Below are positions 19,801 through 28,700 of a DNA stretch of 64,000 nt, one piece after another. The stretch is from Pseudomonas fluorescens HK44 (GTDB lineage Bacteria; Pseudomonadota; Gammaproteobacteria; Pseudomonadales; Pseudomonadaceae), in contig NZ_AFOY02000008.1 in assembly GCF_000217955.3 (NCBI RefSeq), positions 124,001 through 188,000 of the forward strand, written 5' to 3'. Within the stretch, counting starts at the first letter, position 1, and each line of letters opens with the position of its first letter. Position numbers and translations under genes: made by a program. A model generated the notes under the pieces. The model was not told the origin of the DNA. It searched no databases and saw only the letters and a list, made by a program, of their open reading frames with translations.

Positions 19801-20770
19801 TGCCCGGGCCTTCATAAATGCCACGACCGTGGGACGCCTTGCCAATCGAATGGATGGCTTGCTCGTAGGACGCGAGGTATTTCTGGGCGTCATGTTCGGT
19901 CAGTGCGGCTTCGCCGAGCATGTCGTAGGAATAGCGGAAGCCTTTGGCTTCGAACTTGCTGGCGTTGGCCAGGGCTTCGGCGATGGTTTCGCCGGTGACG
20001 AACTGCTCGCCCATCAGGCGCATGGCCATGTCGACGCCCTTGCGGATCATCGGCTCGCCGCTTTTGCCGATGATCCGGCTCAGGGATGAGGTCAGGCCAG
20101 CTTCGTTGTGGGTGGCGACCAGTTTGCCGGTCAGCAATAGGCCCCACGTGGCAGCATTGACGAACAGCGACGGGCTATTGCCCAAGTGTGGCTGCCAGTT
20201 GCCGGTGCTGATCTTGTCGCGGATCAACGCGTCGCGAGTGCCTTTGTCCGGGATCCGCAGCAACGCTTCGGCCAGGCACATCAGTGCCACGCCTTCCTGG
20301 GACGACAGGGAAAATTCCTGCAACAGGCCCTGAACAATACCTGCACGGCCGCCGGCGCTCTTCTGATTGCGCAGTTTTTCGGCAATCGAGGCGGCGAGTT
20401 TGTTGGTGGCCTCGCACATCGGGGCTGGCAGGCGAGCCTGCTCCAGCAGCATCGGTACCACTTCCGGCTCCGGACGACGGTAGGCGGCAGTGATCGAGGC
20501 ACGCAGCACCGATTGCGGGAGGATGCTTTCAGCGAATTCGAGGAAGCACTGATGGGCGTGATCGGCGTGGACCTCGGCACCGTCATCGGCTTCGGAACGG
20601 GTCGAACCGCTCAGTTCGGTCAGGGTTGCACCACCCTCGAGTTTTTCCAGGTAATTGAAAATCGCCTGTTTGATCAGCCAATGCGGCGTGCGATCAATCG
20701 AGGTCGCGGCAGCTTTGAGGCGCTCGCGGGTCGGGTCGTCGAGTTTGACCCCAAGGGTGGTGGTAGCCAT
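16817..20770 (-). CDS. putA: Trifunctional PutA: proline dehydrogenase, P5C dehydrogenase, repressor
   Basis: A 1317-residue protein converting proline to glutamate in two steps: FAD-dependent proline dehydrogenase, then NAD-dependent pyrroline-5-carboxylate dehydrogenase. It starts with a ribbon-helix-helix DNA-binding domain (residues 2-48, TTTLGVKLDDPTRERLKAAA), so it should also repress putA and putP. The dehydrogenase barrel covers about 180-560 (YWDSEIKRAQVEGLEGYPVY). The aldehyde dehydrogenase part has the NAD region PWNFPLAIFSGQVAAALAAG, FTGSTEVARLL and the nucleophile in SAGQRCSALRVLCLQ. The C-terminal domain typical of trifunctional PutA follows. The ATG at 20770 has GAGG upstream. 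Four GGTGCAAC motifs lie in the shared upstream region with divergent putP. Confidence 0.96.
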   Translation of the reverse strand: MATTTLGVKLDDPTRERLKAAATSIDRTPHWLIKQAIFNYLEKLEGGATLTELSGSTRSEADDGAEVHADHAHQCFLEFAESILPQSVLRASITAAYRRPEPEVVPMLLEQARLPAPMCEATNKLAASIAEKLRNQKSAGGRAGIVQGLLQEFSLSSQEGVALMCLAEALLRIPDKGTRDALIRDKISTGNWQPHLGNSPSLFVNAATWGLLLTGKLVATHNEAGLTSSLSRIIGKSGEPMIRKGVDMAMRLMGEQFVTGETIAEALANASKFEAKGFRYSYDMLGEAALTEHDAQKYLASYEQAIHSIGKASHGRGIYEGPGISIKLSALHPRYSRAQYERVMDELYPRLLSLTLLAKQYDIGLNIDAEEADRLELSLDLLERLCFEPQLTGWNGIGFVIQAYQKRCPYVIDYVIDLARRSRHRLMIRLVKGAYWDSEIKRAQVEGLEGYPVYTRKVYTDVSYIACARKLLSVPEVIYPQFATHNAHTLSAIYHIAGQNYYPGQYEFQCLHGMGEPLYEQVVGKVSEGKLNRPCRVYAPVGTHETLLAYLVRRLLENGANTSFVNRIADQSISIQELVADPVSSIEQMAMLEGGFGLPHPRIPLPRDLYGSERANSSGIDLANEHRLASLSCALLATAHNHWKAAPMLGCASSAETPAPVLNPSDLRDVVGHVQEATVTDVDNAIQCALNAAPIWQATPPAERAAILERAADLMEGEIQPLMGLLAREAGKTFANAIAEVREAVDFLRYYAVQARNDFTNNAHRPLGPVVCISPWNFPLAIFSGQVAAALAAGNPVLAKPAEQTPLVAAQAVRILLEAGIPEGVLQLLPGRGETVGARLVGDDRVKGVMFTGSTEVARLLQRNVAGRLDAQGRPIPLIAETGGQNAMIVDSSALTEQVVIDVVSSAFDSAGQRCSALRVLCLQEDSADRVIEMLKGAMAECRLGNPERLSVDIGPVIDAEAKAGIEKHIQAMRDKGRNVYQVAIADMEECKRGTFVMPTLIELESFDELQREIFGPVLHVVRYKRKDIDQLIGQINASGYGLTLGVHTRIDETIAKVIDNVNAGNVYVNRNIVGAVVGVQPFGGEGLSGTGPKAGGPLYLYRLLSTRPTDAIEQSFARGDAIAAPDVRLRDAMSKPLTALKTWADSHKLTELSALCAQFATQSQSGITRTLNGPTGERNSYAILPREHVLCLADVESDLLSQLAAVLAVGGSAVLSEGELSKALLARLPKEVQARIKLVADWNKDEVVFDAVLHHGHSDQLRAVCQQVAKRAGAIVGVHGLSQGETNIALERLVIERALSVNTAAAGGNASLMTIG

Positions 20771-20842
20771 ATTTTTATCCTCATGTTTGCCACGACTGCG
20801 TGGCATCAGCTAGCGGCAAGATTAGCCGCGCACTGAAAGAGG

Positions 20843-21081
20843 TGCAACCGGGTGCAACCCTTTTTTTGTCGGAATAATCGGCAACTCGTCAGGAAATAAA
20901 TTCTGGTACGCAAGTCCAGCCCCTGCTTGGTGCTTTTTACAGTGGTCAGCCAAGGTTCTTGCTCCGAAAAGGAGCAAAAAACGGGGTTTAAAAGAAAATT
21001 CATATTAGGTGCAACTTATTCTCGAGAAACTGGTTGCGCCTTATTTGCTTTGTTGAATAGCATTCGCGGCAAAGGTGCAAC
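20843..21081. promoter_or_regulatory. putA-putP control region with four GGTGCAAC motifs
   Basis: TGCAAC (reverse complement GTTGCA) occurs at 20843-20848, 20853-20858, 21010-21015 and 21076-21081, each time as GGTGCAAC and always in the same orientation. E. coli PutA binds GTTGCA motifs between putA and putP through its ribbon-helix-helix domain, which is present in this PutA. One close pair (10 bases apart) sits about 75 bases from the putA start; the other two sit 150-220 bases from the putP start. The rest of the 460-base divergent gap holds the promoters, which I could not place with confidence. Confidence 0.75.
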
Positions 21082-21230
21082 CGCCGTTGAGGCGGTTCAT
21101 CGGCTGATGGCTTTCCTGGGGAAACTTCAGTCATAAATGCGCGGATGACCCGATCGCCTCTCAAACGTAATTGTTTGGCGGCGGTTCAGCAGACCGCCGC
21201 TACATAAAAACAAAGCCAGGGCGTAACTCA

Positions 21231-22715
21231 ATGAGTGCAAGCAATCCAACCTTGATCACGTTCGTGATCTACATCGCGGCCATGGTGCTGATCGGCTTCA
21301 TGGCCTATCGCTCCACCAACAACCTTTCTGACTACATTCTGGGTGGTCGCAGCCTGGGCAGCGTCGTGACCGCGCTTTCCGCTGGCGCCTCCGACATGAG
21401 CGGCTGGTTGTTGATGGGCCTGCCGGGCGCCATCTACATGTCGGGTCTGTCGGAAAGCTGGATCGCCATCGGGCTGATCGTCGGTGCGTACCTGAACTGG
21501 CTGTTCGTGGCCGGCCGTCTACGCGTGCAGACCGAACACAACGGCGACGCGCTGACGCTGCCGGATTACTTCTCCAGCCGTTTTGAAGACAAGAGCGGCT
21601 TGCTGCGGATCATCTCTGCCGTCGTGATCCTGGTGTTCTTCACCATTTATTGCGCCTCCGGCATCGTGGCCGGTGCCCGTCTGTTTGAAAGCACCTTCGG
21701 CATGTCCTACGAAACTGCATTGTGGGCCGGCGCTGCGGCGACGATTGCCTACACCTTTGTCGGTGGTTTCCTGGCGGTGAGCTGGACTGACACCGTACAA
21801 GCCACACTGATGATCTTTGCTTTGTTGCTGACACCGATCATCGTGCTGCTGGCTACCGGTGGTATCGACACCACGTTCCTGGCCATCGAAGCACAAGATC
21901 CAGGCAACTTCGACATGCTGAAAAACACCAGCTTCATCGGCATCATTTCGCTGATGGGCTGGGGTCTGGGCTACTTTGGTCAACCGCACATCCTGGCGCG
22001 CTTCATGGCGGCGGATTCGGTCAAGTCGATTGCCAACGCTCGTCGCATCTCCATGACCTGGATGATCCTGTGCCTGGCCGGCACCGTGGCGGTGGGCTTC
22101 TTCGGTATCGCTTACTTCTCGGCGAACCCGGCCGTGGCAATGCCAGTGAGCGAAAACCACGAGCGTGTGTTCATCGAACTGGCCAAAATCCTCTTCAACC
22201 CATGGATCGCCGGCGTGCTGCTGTCGGCCATTCTGGCTGCCGTAATGAGCACCCTGAGCTGCCAGTTGCTGGTGTGCTCGAGCGCCCTGACCGAAGACTT
22301 CTACAAATCCTTCCTGCGTAAAAACGCTTCCCAGGTTGAATTGGTCTGGGTCGGTCGCGCGATGGTTCTGGCGGTTGCACTGATCGCCATCGCATTGGCC
22401 GCCAACCCGGAAAACCGTGTGTTGGGTCTGGTCAGCTACGCCTGGGCCGGCTTCGGCGCCGCGTTCGGTCCGGTGGTACTGATCTCGGTACTGTGGAAAG
22501 GCATGACTCGTAACGGCGCACTGGCCGGTATCGTGGTGGGTGCACTCACCGTGATCGTCTGGAAGCACTTCAACCTGCTGGGTCTGTACGAAATCATCCC
22601 GGGCTTCATCTTCGCCAGCCTCGCTATTTTGCTGGTCAGCAAAATGGGTGAGCCGTCGGCCGGCATGCTGCAGCGTTTCGCCGCGGCGGAAAAAGATTTC
22701 CACCTGAACAAGTGA
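21231..22715 (+). CDS. putP: Sodium/proline symporter PutP
   Basis: A 494-residue sodium:solute symporter (SSF family) that imports proline with Na+. It has about 13 membrane helices. Signature regions visible are YRSTNNLSDYILGGRSLGS, SAGASDMSGWLLMGLPGAIY (Na+ and proline site), GLGYFGQPHILARFMAADS and the AILAAVMSTLSCQLLVCSSA segment. The start is the ATG at 21231; the frame extends upstream without homology. It is divergent from putA, with which it should be co-regulated by proline through PutA. A strong terminator follows at 22750-22791. Confidence 0.95.
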   Translation: MSASNPTLITFVIYIAAMVLIGFMAYRSTNNLSDYILGGRSLGSVVTALSAGASDMSGWLLMGLPGAIYMSGLSESWIAIGLIVGAYLNWLFVAGRLRVQTEHNGDALTLPDYFSSRFEDKSGLLRIISAVVILVFFTIYCASGIVAGARLFESTFGMSYETALWAGAAATIAYTFVGGFLAVSWTDTVQATLMIFALLLTPIIVLLATGGIDTTFLAIEAQDPGNFDMLKNTSFIGIISLMGWGLGYFGQPHILARFMAADSVKSIANARRISMTWMILCLAGTVAVGFFGIAYFSANPAVAMPVSENHERVFIELAKILFNPWIAGVLLSAILAAVMSTLSCQLLVCSSALTEDFYKSFLRKNASQVELVWVGRAMVLAVALIAIALAANPENRVLGLVSYAWAGFGAAFGPVVLISVLWKGMTRNGALAGIVVGALTVIVWKHFNLLGLYEIIPGFIFASLAILLVSKMGEPSAGMLQRFAAAEKDFHLNK

Positions 22716-22749
22716 AGTGAAGCGCTGATGCGCTGACCCTTTGCTGAAT

Positions 22750-22791
22750 AAAAAACGGCCCGCAGCCTAATGGATGCGGGCCGTTTTTTTT
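22750..22791 (+). terminator. Intrinsic terminator of putP
   Basis: AAAAAACGGCCCGCAGCC-TAAT-GGATGCGGGCCGTTTTTTTT forms a GC-rich stem of about 18 bp with one mismatch and an 8-base T-tract, 35 bases after the putP stop. Confidence 0.93.
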
Positions 22792-22820
22792 CCTCCGTGG
22801 TTCGGATTTGAAGACGCCAG

Positions 22821-22879
22821 CGCGGGCAAGCCTTGCTCCTACATACCACGCGTACCTGTAGGAGCAAGGCTTGCCCGCG
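22821..22879. repeat. Inverted repeat with 22-base arms
   Basis: A 22-base arm at 22821-22842 (CGCGGGCAAGCCTTGCTCCT plus AC) and its exact inverted copy at 22858-22879 are separated by 15 bases. This is another REP family (GTAGGAGCAAGG type). It lies between the putP terminator and the vgrG island, close to the island's left boundary. Confidence 0.75.
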
Positions 22880-22960
22880 ATGGCGCCAGAACATTCAACA
22901 CAGCCCGTCCGACAGGAATGTCTGTAGTAGTTAATCCCGATATCTGAAGGAAAACTCTCT

Positions 22961-22986
22961 AAAAAATCAGGGCAAATCTGATTTTT
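22961..22986. terminator. Weak AT-rich hairpin before vgrG
   Basis: AAAAATCAG-GGCAAAT-CTGATTTTT forms a 9-bp stem with A- and T-tracts on its sides, 70 bases before the vgrG start. It could insulate vgrG from upstream transcription or be the start of the vgrG leader. A second hairpin (GCAGAAT and ATTCTGC) lies near 23019-23043. No sigma-54 site like that of hcp was found in 22716-23057. Confidence 0.4.
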
Positions 22987-23057
22987 CTGACCCTCCATCA
23001 CCCCCCTTTGTCGCTCATGCAGAATCGGCCGCCTTCATTCTGCTTCGGAGGCATCGG

Positions 23058-25067
23058 ATGCTAACGTCTGCCCATCAACCGCGTTTCACGTTGACCCTCG
23101 ACGGCGTCCAGAATGAGCTCAAAGTGCTTGAGTTCACGGGCAAGGAAGCCATCAGCCAACCCTATCGTTTTGACCTGGAACTGGTCAGTGAACACCCGGA
23201 CCTCGATCTTGAGAGCCTGCTGTATCGTCAGGCCTTCCTCAGTTTTGGTGCTCAAGGTTCCGGTATTCATGGCCAGGTGCATCGCGTCGCCCAAGGCGAT
23301 TCCGGCAAGCGTCTGACCCGCTACCAGATCAGTCTGGTGCCGCGGCTGGCCGATCTCGCTCAACGCATCAACCAACGAATCTTCCAGCATAAAAGCGTTC
23401 CCGAGATCATCGCTCTGGTGCTCAAGGACCACGGCATTCTGGGGGATGCGTTCGACTTTCGACTCGATAGCGAATACCCCCGACGCGAGTACTGCGTGCA
23501 ATACGCCGAGAGTGATCTGGCGTTCATTCAGCGGCTCTGCGCCGAGATCGGTATTCATTACCACTTCCAGCACAACCCGAACGGTCACCTGCTGGTGTTC
23601 GGTGACGATCAGACGTTTTTCCCCAATCTGGCGCAGCCGACCCTTTACTTGCCAGGCAGTGGAATGGCCGCCGACCAGCCTGCGATCACGCGCTTCAACG
23701 TCCGCCTGGAAACCCGCACCACCGCAGTCACCCGCCGCGACTATGACTTCCACAAACCCGGCCTGCTGCTGCAAAGCGCTGTCGACAGCGAGCAGCGTAC
23801 GGTGCTGGAGGATTACTGCTACCCCGGTCAGTTCACTGATCGCGACCACGGCAGACACTTGGCGCAACGGGCGCTGGAGCGCCATGGCGCGGATTTCCGT
23901 CAGGCTGAAGGTCGCAGTGATCAATCGGCGTTGCTCACCGGCCATTTTCTGAAGATCGTCGAACACCCGCGCACAGAATGGAATGACCTGTGGCTACTGA
24001 CAGAAATCGAGCACCACGGCCGGCAGCCGCAAGTGCTGGAAGAGGCAACTGACAGCGGTGATTTTCAGGGGTATCGCAATACCTTTCTGGCGACGCCGTG
24101 GGACGTACCGTTTCGTCCGCCATTGGCCGACAACAAGCAGCGAGTAACGGGCTATCAGAACGCAGTCGTTACGGGGCCAACCGACAGCGAAATCCATTGC
24201 GACGAGTTCGGACGGGTCAAGGTGCAGTTCGCCTGGGACCGCGAGGGGCAACTGAACGAGCATTCCAGCTGTTGGCTGCGAGTCGCCAGTGGTTGGGCTC
24301 ATGACGGTTACGGCAGTGTGCTGATCCCTCGGGTGGGAATGGAAGTATTGGTCGGGTTTGTCGATGCCGACCCGGACAAACCCATGGTCATGGCCTGTTT
24401 GCCGAATGGGGCCAACTCGGTGCCGCTCGATCTGCCGGCGGACAAGACACGCAGTATTTTTCGCAGCCAGAGCAGTCCCGGTGGTGGCGGTTATAACGAG
24501 CTGCGCGTTGAAGACCGCAAGGGCGCCGAGGAGATCTATCTGCGGGCCCAGCGCGACTGGACCCGGCACGTATTGCACGACCTGCACACGCAAGTGGGCA
24601 ACCAGCGAAGTGTGGTGGTCACGGGGCTCGACCGCCATGAACTGAAGGCTGACGAACAGCGCATCACCCACGGTCAGCGCCAAACCGAAGTGAAGCAGGA
24701 CGATCACCTGGTGGTGGTTGGCGACCGGCACATTCGGGTGACCAGTCAGGCGCTCAATGCCAGTCAGCAATTCCATGTCAGCGCCGGCCAGCAAGTGCTC
24801 ATCGACGGTGGTGTCAGCGTGACCATCCAGGCGGGCGGGCAGTGGATCAACATCGGCCCCGACGGGATTTTCAGCAGTGTGCCGATTCAGCTGGGGGGCG
24901 CGCCGATGGCGGCGATGGCTGCTGCGCCAAGGTTGCCGGACGCTCCATTGAAACTCGCCGCAGCGCCAGCTGCGTTGTTGAGTGCTGCGCAGATTCTGAG
25001 CCTGAAAAGCGACGCGCCATTCTGCGAAGAATGCGAGCGCTGCAAGGAGGGTGTCTGTGCAGCCTGA
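23058..25067 (+). CDS. vgrG: Type VI secretion tip protein VgrG
   Basis: A 669-residue VgrG, the trimeric spike that caps the Hcp tube and carries effectors into target cells. The gp27-like part covers about 1-390 (QPYRFDLELVSEHPDLDLES, YCVQYAESDLAFIQRLCAEI). The gp5-like OB fold follows (DEFGRVKVQFAWDREGQLNE, SCWLRVASGWAHDGYGSVLI and IPRVGMEVLVGFVDADPDKP), then a beta-helix of repeating strands (about 500-610). There is no enzymatic extension. The tail after residue 615 is Ala/Pro-rich and ends with four cysteines (656, 659, 662, 667). The ATG at 23058 follows CGGAGG. It overlaps the DUF4123 gene by 11 bases, so the adaptor is made with it. Confidence 0.95.
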   Translation: MLTSAHQPRFTLTLDGVQNELKVLEFTGKEAISQPYRFDLELVSEHPDLDLESLLYRQAFLSFGAQGSGIHGQVHRVAQGDSGKRLTRYQISLVPRLADLAQRINQRIFQHKSVPEIIALVLKDHGILGDAFDFRLDSEYPRREYCVQYAESDLAFIQRLCAEIGIHYHFQHNPNGHLLVFGDDQTFFPNLAQPTLYLPGSGMAADQPAITRFNVRLETRTTAVTRRDYDFHKPGLLLQSAVDSEQRTVLEDYCYPGQFTDRDHGRHLAQRALERHGADFRQAEGRSDQSALLTGHFLKIVEHPRTEWNDLWLLTEIEHHGRQPQVLEEATDSGDFQGYRNTFLATPWDVPFRPPLADNKQRVTGYQNAVVTGPTDSEIHCDEFGRVKVQFAWDREGQLNEHSSCWLRVASGWAHDGYGSVLIPRVGMEVLVGFVDADPDKPMVMACLPNGANSVPLDLPADKTRSIFRSQSSPGGGGYNELRVEDRKGAEEIYLRAQRDWTRHVLHDLHTQVGNQRSVVVTGLDRHELKADEQRITHGQRQTEVKQDDHLVVVGDRHIRVTSQALNASQQFHVSAGQQVLIDGGVSVTIQAGGQWINIGPDGIFSSVPIQLGGAPMAAMAAAPRLPDAPLKLAAAPAALLSAAQILSLKSDAPFCEECERCKEGVCAA

Positions 25068-25794
25068 TGCCCTGTCACCTCGTGCCTGGCTGGAACGCCA
25101 TCCGCTGAATCCTTCCGAGCAGTTGTTCGCGGTGTTCGGCAATGCCAGCTCTGCCGAGCCTCTTAAAACCTGGCAACGCTCGATGACTGCGCAAGCACCA
25201 AGCGCCATCTGGGCGGACACTGTTTACGCCGAGTGGGGGGCGGTGATGCCCTATGTCGGCATCGTCACCGCGGGCAGCGAGTTTCTGGAGTGGGTCGCCA
25301 CTACCGAGTCTCGCGATTGGGGTTGGCTGGCGGTGTCTTCTGCGCCTCAAGAGGTTCTGGTCGAGCATCTGCGCAGCCTTACGCAAGCCTTGTTACCCAA
25401 CGGCAACGCAGTGTTCTTCCGCTTCTGGGACGGGCGTTATTTGCTGCCGATTCTTCAGTCTGCACAGGTTGATGCCGCTCAACTGATGTCGCCGATCGGG
25501 CGCTGCCTGATCAATGGCCGGGCCTTGGAAATCGGTGGCTGCGCGCTGAAAACATCGAAGGTTTTTCCATGGTGGGAGATTCCCGGCGCGTTATTGGAGC
25601 AACTCGAGGCCCAGTCTGCCACCACCCGAATCAACAACCTGCTGACGTGGCTGAGCGACGATCGCCCGGACCTGTACGAAGCGTTTTCCGAAAGCGTTTT
25701 ACGGCACAAAGTCGCGATCTTTCTTGAAGCACCTGACCTGCCTCAAGCACCGAAAACCGCCTTGGTGGAATTCCTGATGGCGGAGCTGAACTGA
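25057..25794 (+). CDS. DUF4123 type VI effector adaptor/chaperone
   Basis: A 245-residue DUF4123 protein. This family (Tap-1/TEC) binds a specific effector and loads it on the cognate VgrG. Features are the N-terminal half with LFAVFGNASSAEPLKTWQRS and MPYVGIVTAGSEFLEWVATT, then the conserved NAVFFRFWDGRYLLPILQS region. The start is GTG at 25057: AAGGAGG at 25044-25050 is six bases upstream, while the in-frame GTG at 25051 touches that sequence. The gene overlaps vgrG by 11 bases and the RHS gene by one (TGATG at 25792-25796), so vgrG, adaptor and effector form one coupled unit. The adaptor most likely serves the RHS protein that follows. Confidence 0.88.
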   Translation: MQPDALSPRAWLERHPLNPSEQLFAVFGNASSAEPLKTWQRSMTAQAPSAIWADTVYAEWGAVMPYVGIVTAGSEFLEWVATTESRDWGWLAVSSAPQEVLVEHLRSLTQALLPNGNAVFFRFWDGRYLLPILQSAQVDAAQLMSPIGRCLINGRALEIGGCALKTSKVFPWWEIPGALLEQLEAQSATTRINNLLTWLSDDRPDLYEAFSESVLRHKVAIFLEAPDLPQAPKTALVEFLMAELN

Positions 25795-28700
25795 TGGGTC
25801 AGATCGTACGTATCGAGCAGGGACTCGACAGCTTTAAAGACACCCTCAGCCTCTACCGCGAACAACTCAACCGCTGGTTTATCAAGGCCGCCGACAAGGC
25901 TAGCCACGCTGCGGACCTGCCGTCGCTGATGGGCATGGAGCGGCTGATCAAGTTCGGTAGCACGACCACCGCGGTGAGCACCGGCGATGACGATTTCATC
26001 TCCAGTGTGGCGCAGTGTCCGGCCGACGGCCTGTTGCAGATCGAGAGCAAGTTCGAATCGGTCTACGACATTCCCTTGGGGAATATTCAGGTCGATGTGA
26101 TTGCCGTGGAGGGCGGTGAAAAGACGCCTGTCCTGCTGGATGAGAGCGGCAAAGGGAAGTTTAAGGGAACTGCCGGGAAGTTCTATCGCGTTCATGTCCA
26201 GAGCGAAGTGACAGTGGAGCAAGTCGATGAGCTTTTCGATGCTTACGACGGCCTGACCAAGGAGCTGGAACGCTGGCTGCGCAGCGAGTGGGAAGGGTTC
26301 AAGCCGCAGTGGTCGCAGCAGTCTGCTTCAGCGTCGCTGCTGGCGGCGGGCAATGGTTTGCTCGCCGGCAGTTGGGCGGCTATCGAGGGTGTTTGGGACA
26401 GCATTGGCCTGATTGGCGACATCCTCAAGGACCCAGCGAAGTTTGCCGAAAGGCTCGGTGGCAGCGGTGCGGCCCTGGCCGATCTGGCGCAAAAGTCGCC
26501 GGAACTGATGGAAAAGGCCCTGCTGCTGGCCAGTGACGAAGCGGCGCTGTGTTTGTTGTTGCGCACTGCGAGTCTGTGGCTGGAAGCGTTACCGCCGAGT
26601 CAGATGGCTGGAGCCACGGCAGAGGCAGTTTCGAAGACAGTGGTCGAGCTGGTGATCGATTTGCTGATTGGCATCGTGCTGAGCTTTTTCGGGGTGGGCA
26701 TCGCCTATCTGTCGGTGCGGCTGATGCGCTACGGCCAATACATCGTCGACGCCGCCCTGCGCTTCGTCGCTGCGATTTTCAAGATCATCGACAGCTTTAT
26801 GGACTACGTCGACCGCTACAAAAAAGTCGCCGCACGGGGTGTCGTGGCGGGTCTGAAAAAAGGTCGGATGCAACTGCGCTGGAGTGGCCGCAATAACACC
26901 ACGCTGAATAAACACGAGCCTCACGTCGACGTCCCAAAGCAGGCGAAAAACCCCAACGGCAACAGCGCCGATTCGGCAGATAAAACCGCCACCCACAACT
27001 GCCCGGTGTCGATGGTCACTGGTGAAGAACTGCTGACCTTGGTCGATGGTTCGCTGGACGGGATTCTGCCGTTCGACTTCACCCGGCTCTATCGCACCAG
27101 CGCCGCCGAGATCGATAGCGGACTGGGCTTTGGCTGGAGCCATTCGCTGGCGCATCGCCTGGAAATCGACGGCGACAACGTCATCTGGATCGACCACGAA
27201 AACCGTCGTACGGCATTCCCGTTACCGAACATCGAGCGCCCGGCAATCCACAACAGCCTCTCGCGGGCGGCAATTTATCTGGGCGATGACTCCGAGGAAC
27301 TGATCCTCGCCCAGGCCGGCGACGACACGCGTTTTTATCACTTTCATAACGGCCGGCTGACGACCATCAGCGACGCTTATGACAACCGCCTGCGCATTAC
27401 CCTCGACCGTCAGGACCGCATCAAACGCCTCGATAACGGCGCGGGGCGCGCCTTGCTGTTGCGTTATGACCGCAGTCATTTGATCGCCGTCGACTACCAG
27501 TGCTTTGTTCCGGCCCAGAGCCTCGACGAGGCGTGGCGCACCGAGCAGACGCTGGTGAGTTATCGCTACGACGAACGCGAACAACTGATCGAGGCGACCA
27601 ATGCTGCGGGCGAAAGCGAGCGCTACGACTACGACGCTCAGCACGTCATTTTGCAGCGGCAACTGGCCGGTGGCGCGAGCTTTTTCTGGGAGTGGGAAAG
27701 GTCCGGCAAGGCTGCCAGATGCATTCGGCACTGGGCGTCGTTTTCGCAGATGGACGCGCAGTACGTCTGGGATGACCAGGGCGGTGTCACCGTCCTGAAT
27801 ATCGATGGCAGCGAAGAGGTTTACGTCCATGACGATCGGGCGCGGCTGGTGCGCAAGGTCGACCTGGAGGGTGGCGAACATCTCAAGGCCTACGATGACA
27901 AAGGTCGGCTGATTGCCGAGCAGGATCCGCTGGGGGCCGTCACCGAATACCGTTATGACGAGGTCGGACGGCTTGTCGCGCTGATTCCACCGGAAGACGA
28001 ACCGACGGCCTACGAATACCGCGACGGTTTTCTGCATGCACGGTATCGCGGTAAAGCCGTGTGGAAGTATCGGCGCAATGCTCAGGGAGACGTCACGGAA
28101 GCGACCGATCCCGACGGGCATGTCACGCATTACCACTACGACACTCAGGGGCGGCTGCTGTCGATCCGTTATCCGGACACCAGTCGGCATGTGTTCGTCT
28201 GGAACGGCTTGGGGCAACTGCTCGAAGAAACGTTGCCAGACGGTGGCCAGCGTCGGTTTTCCTACGATGCTTTGGGTCGGCAGATTACCCGGCAGGACGA
28301 ACACGGTGCTGTCACCTGCTACCAATGGGATGCCGTCGGGAGACTGATTCAGACAACGCTTCCCACCGGTGCCAGCCGCGCCTTCAGCTACAACGCCTAC
28401 GGAAAAATCACCGCCGAACGCGATGAGTTGGATCGCGTCACGCGCTACGAATACGCCGACGACCTGCACTTGGTCAGCCGTCGCATCAATGCCGACGGCA
28501 CGCAACTGCGTTATCGCTACGACAACGCGCAGCTGTTGCTGACAGAAATCGAGAACGAATCCGGCGAAAAATATCAGCTGGACTACACGCCCAATGGCCT
28601 GATCCGACAGGAAACCGGTTTCGACGGCCGCCGCACCGCCTATGCCTACGACCTCAACGGCCATCTGCTGGAGAAAACCGAGTTCGGCGATGACGGCTCG

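Noticed and set aside
18032..20089. 685-codon frame opposite putA
   Set aside because: Shadow frame: PutA is complete and conserved over the same bases, and the antisense product is low-complexity with no ribosome binding site.
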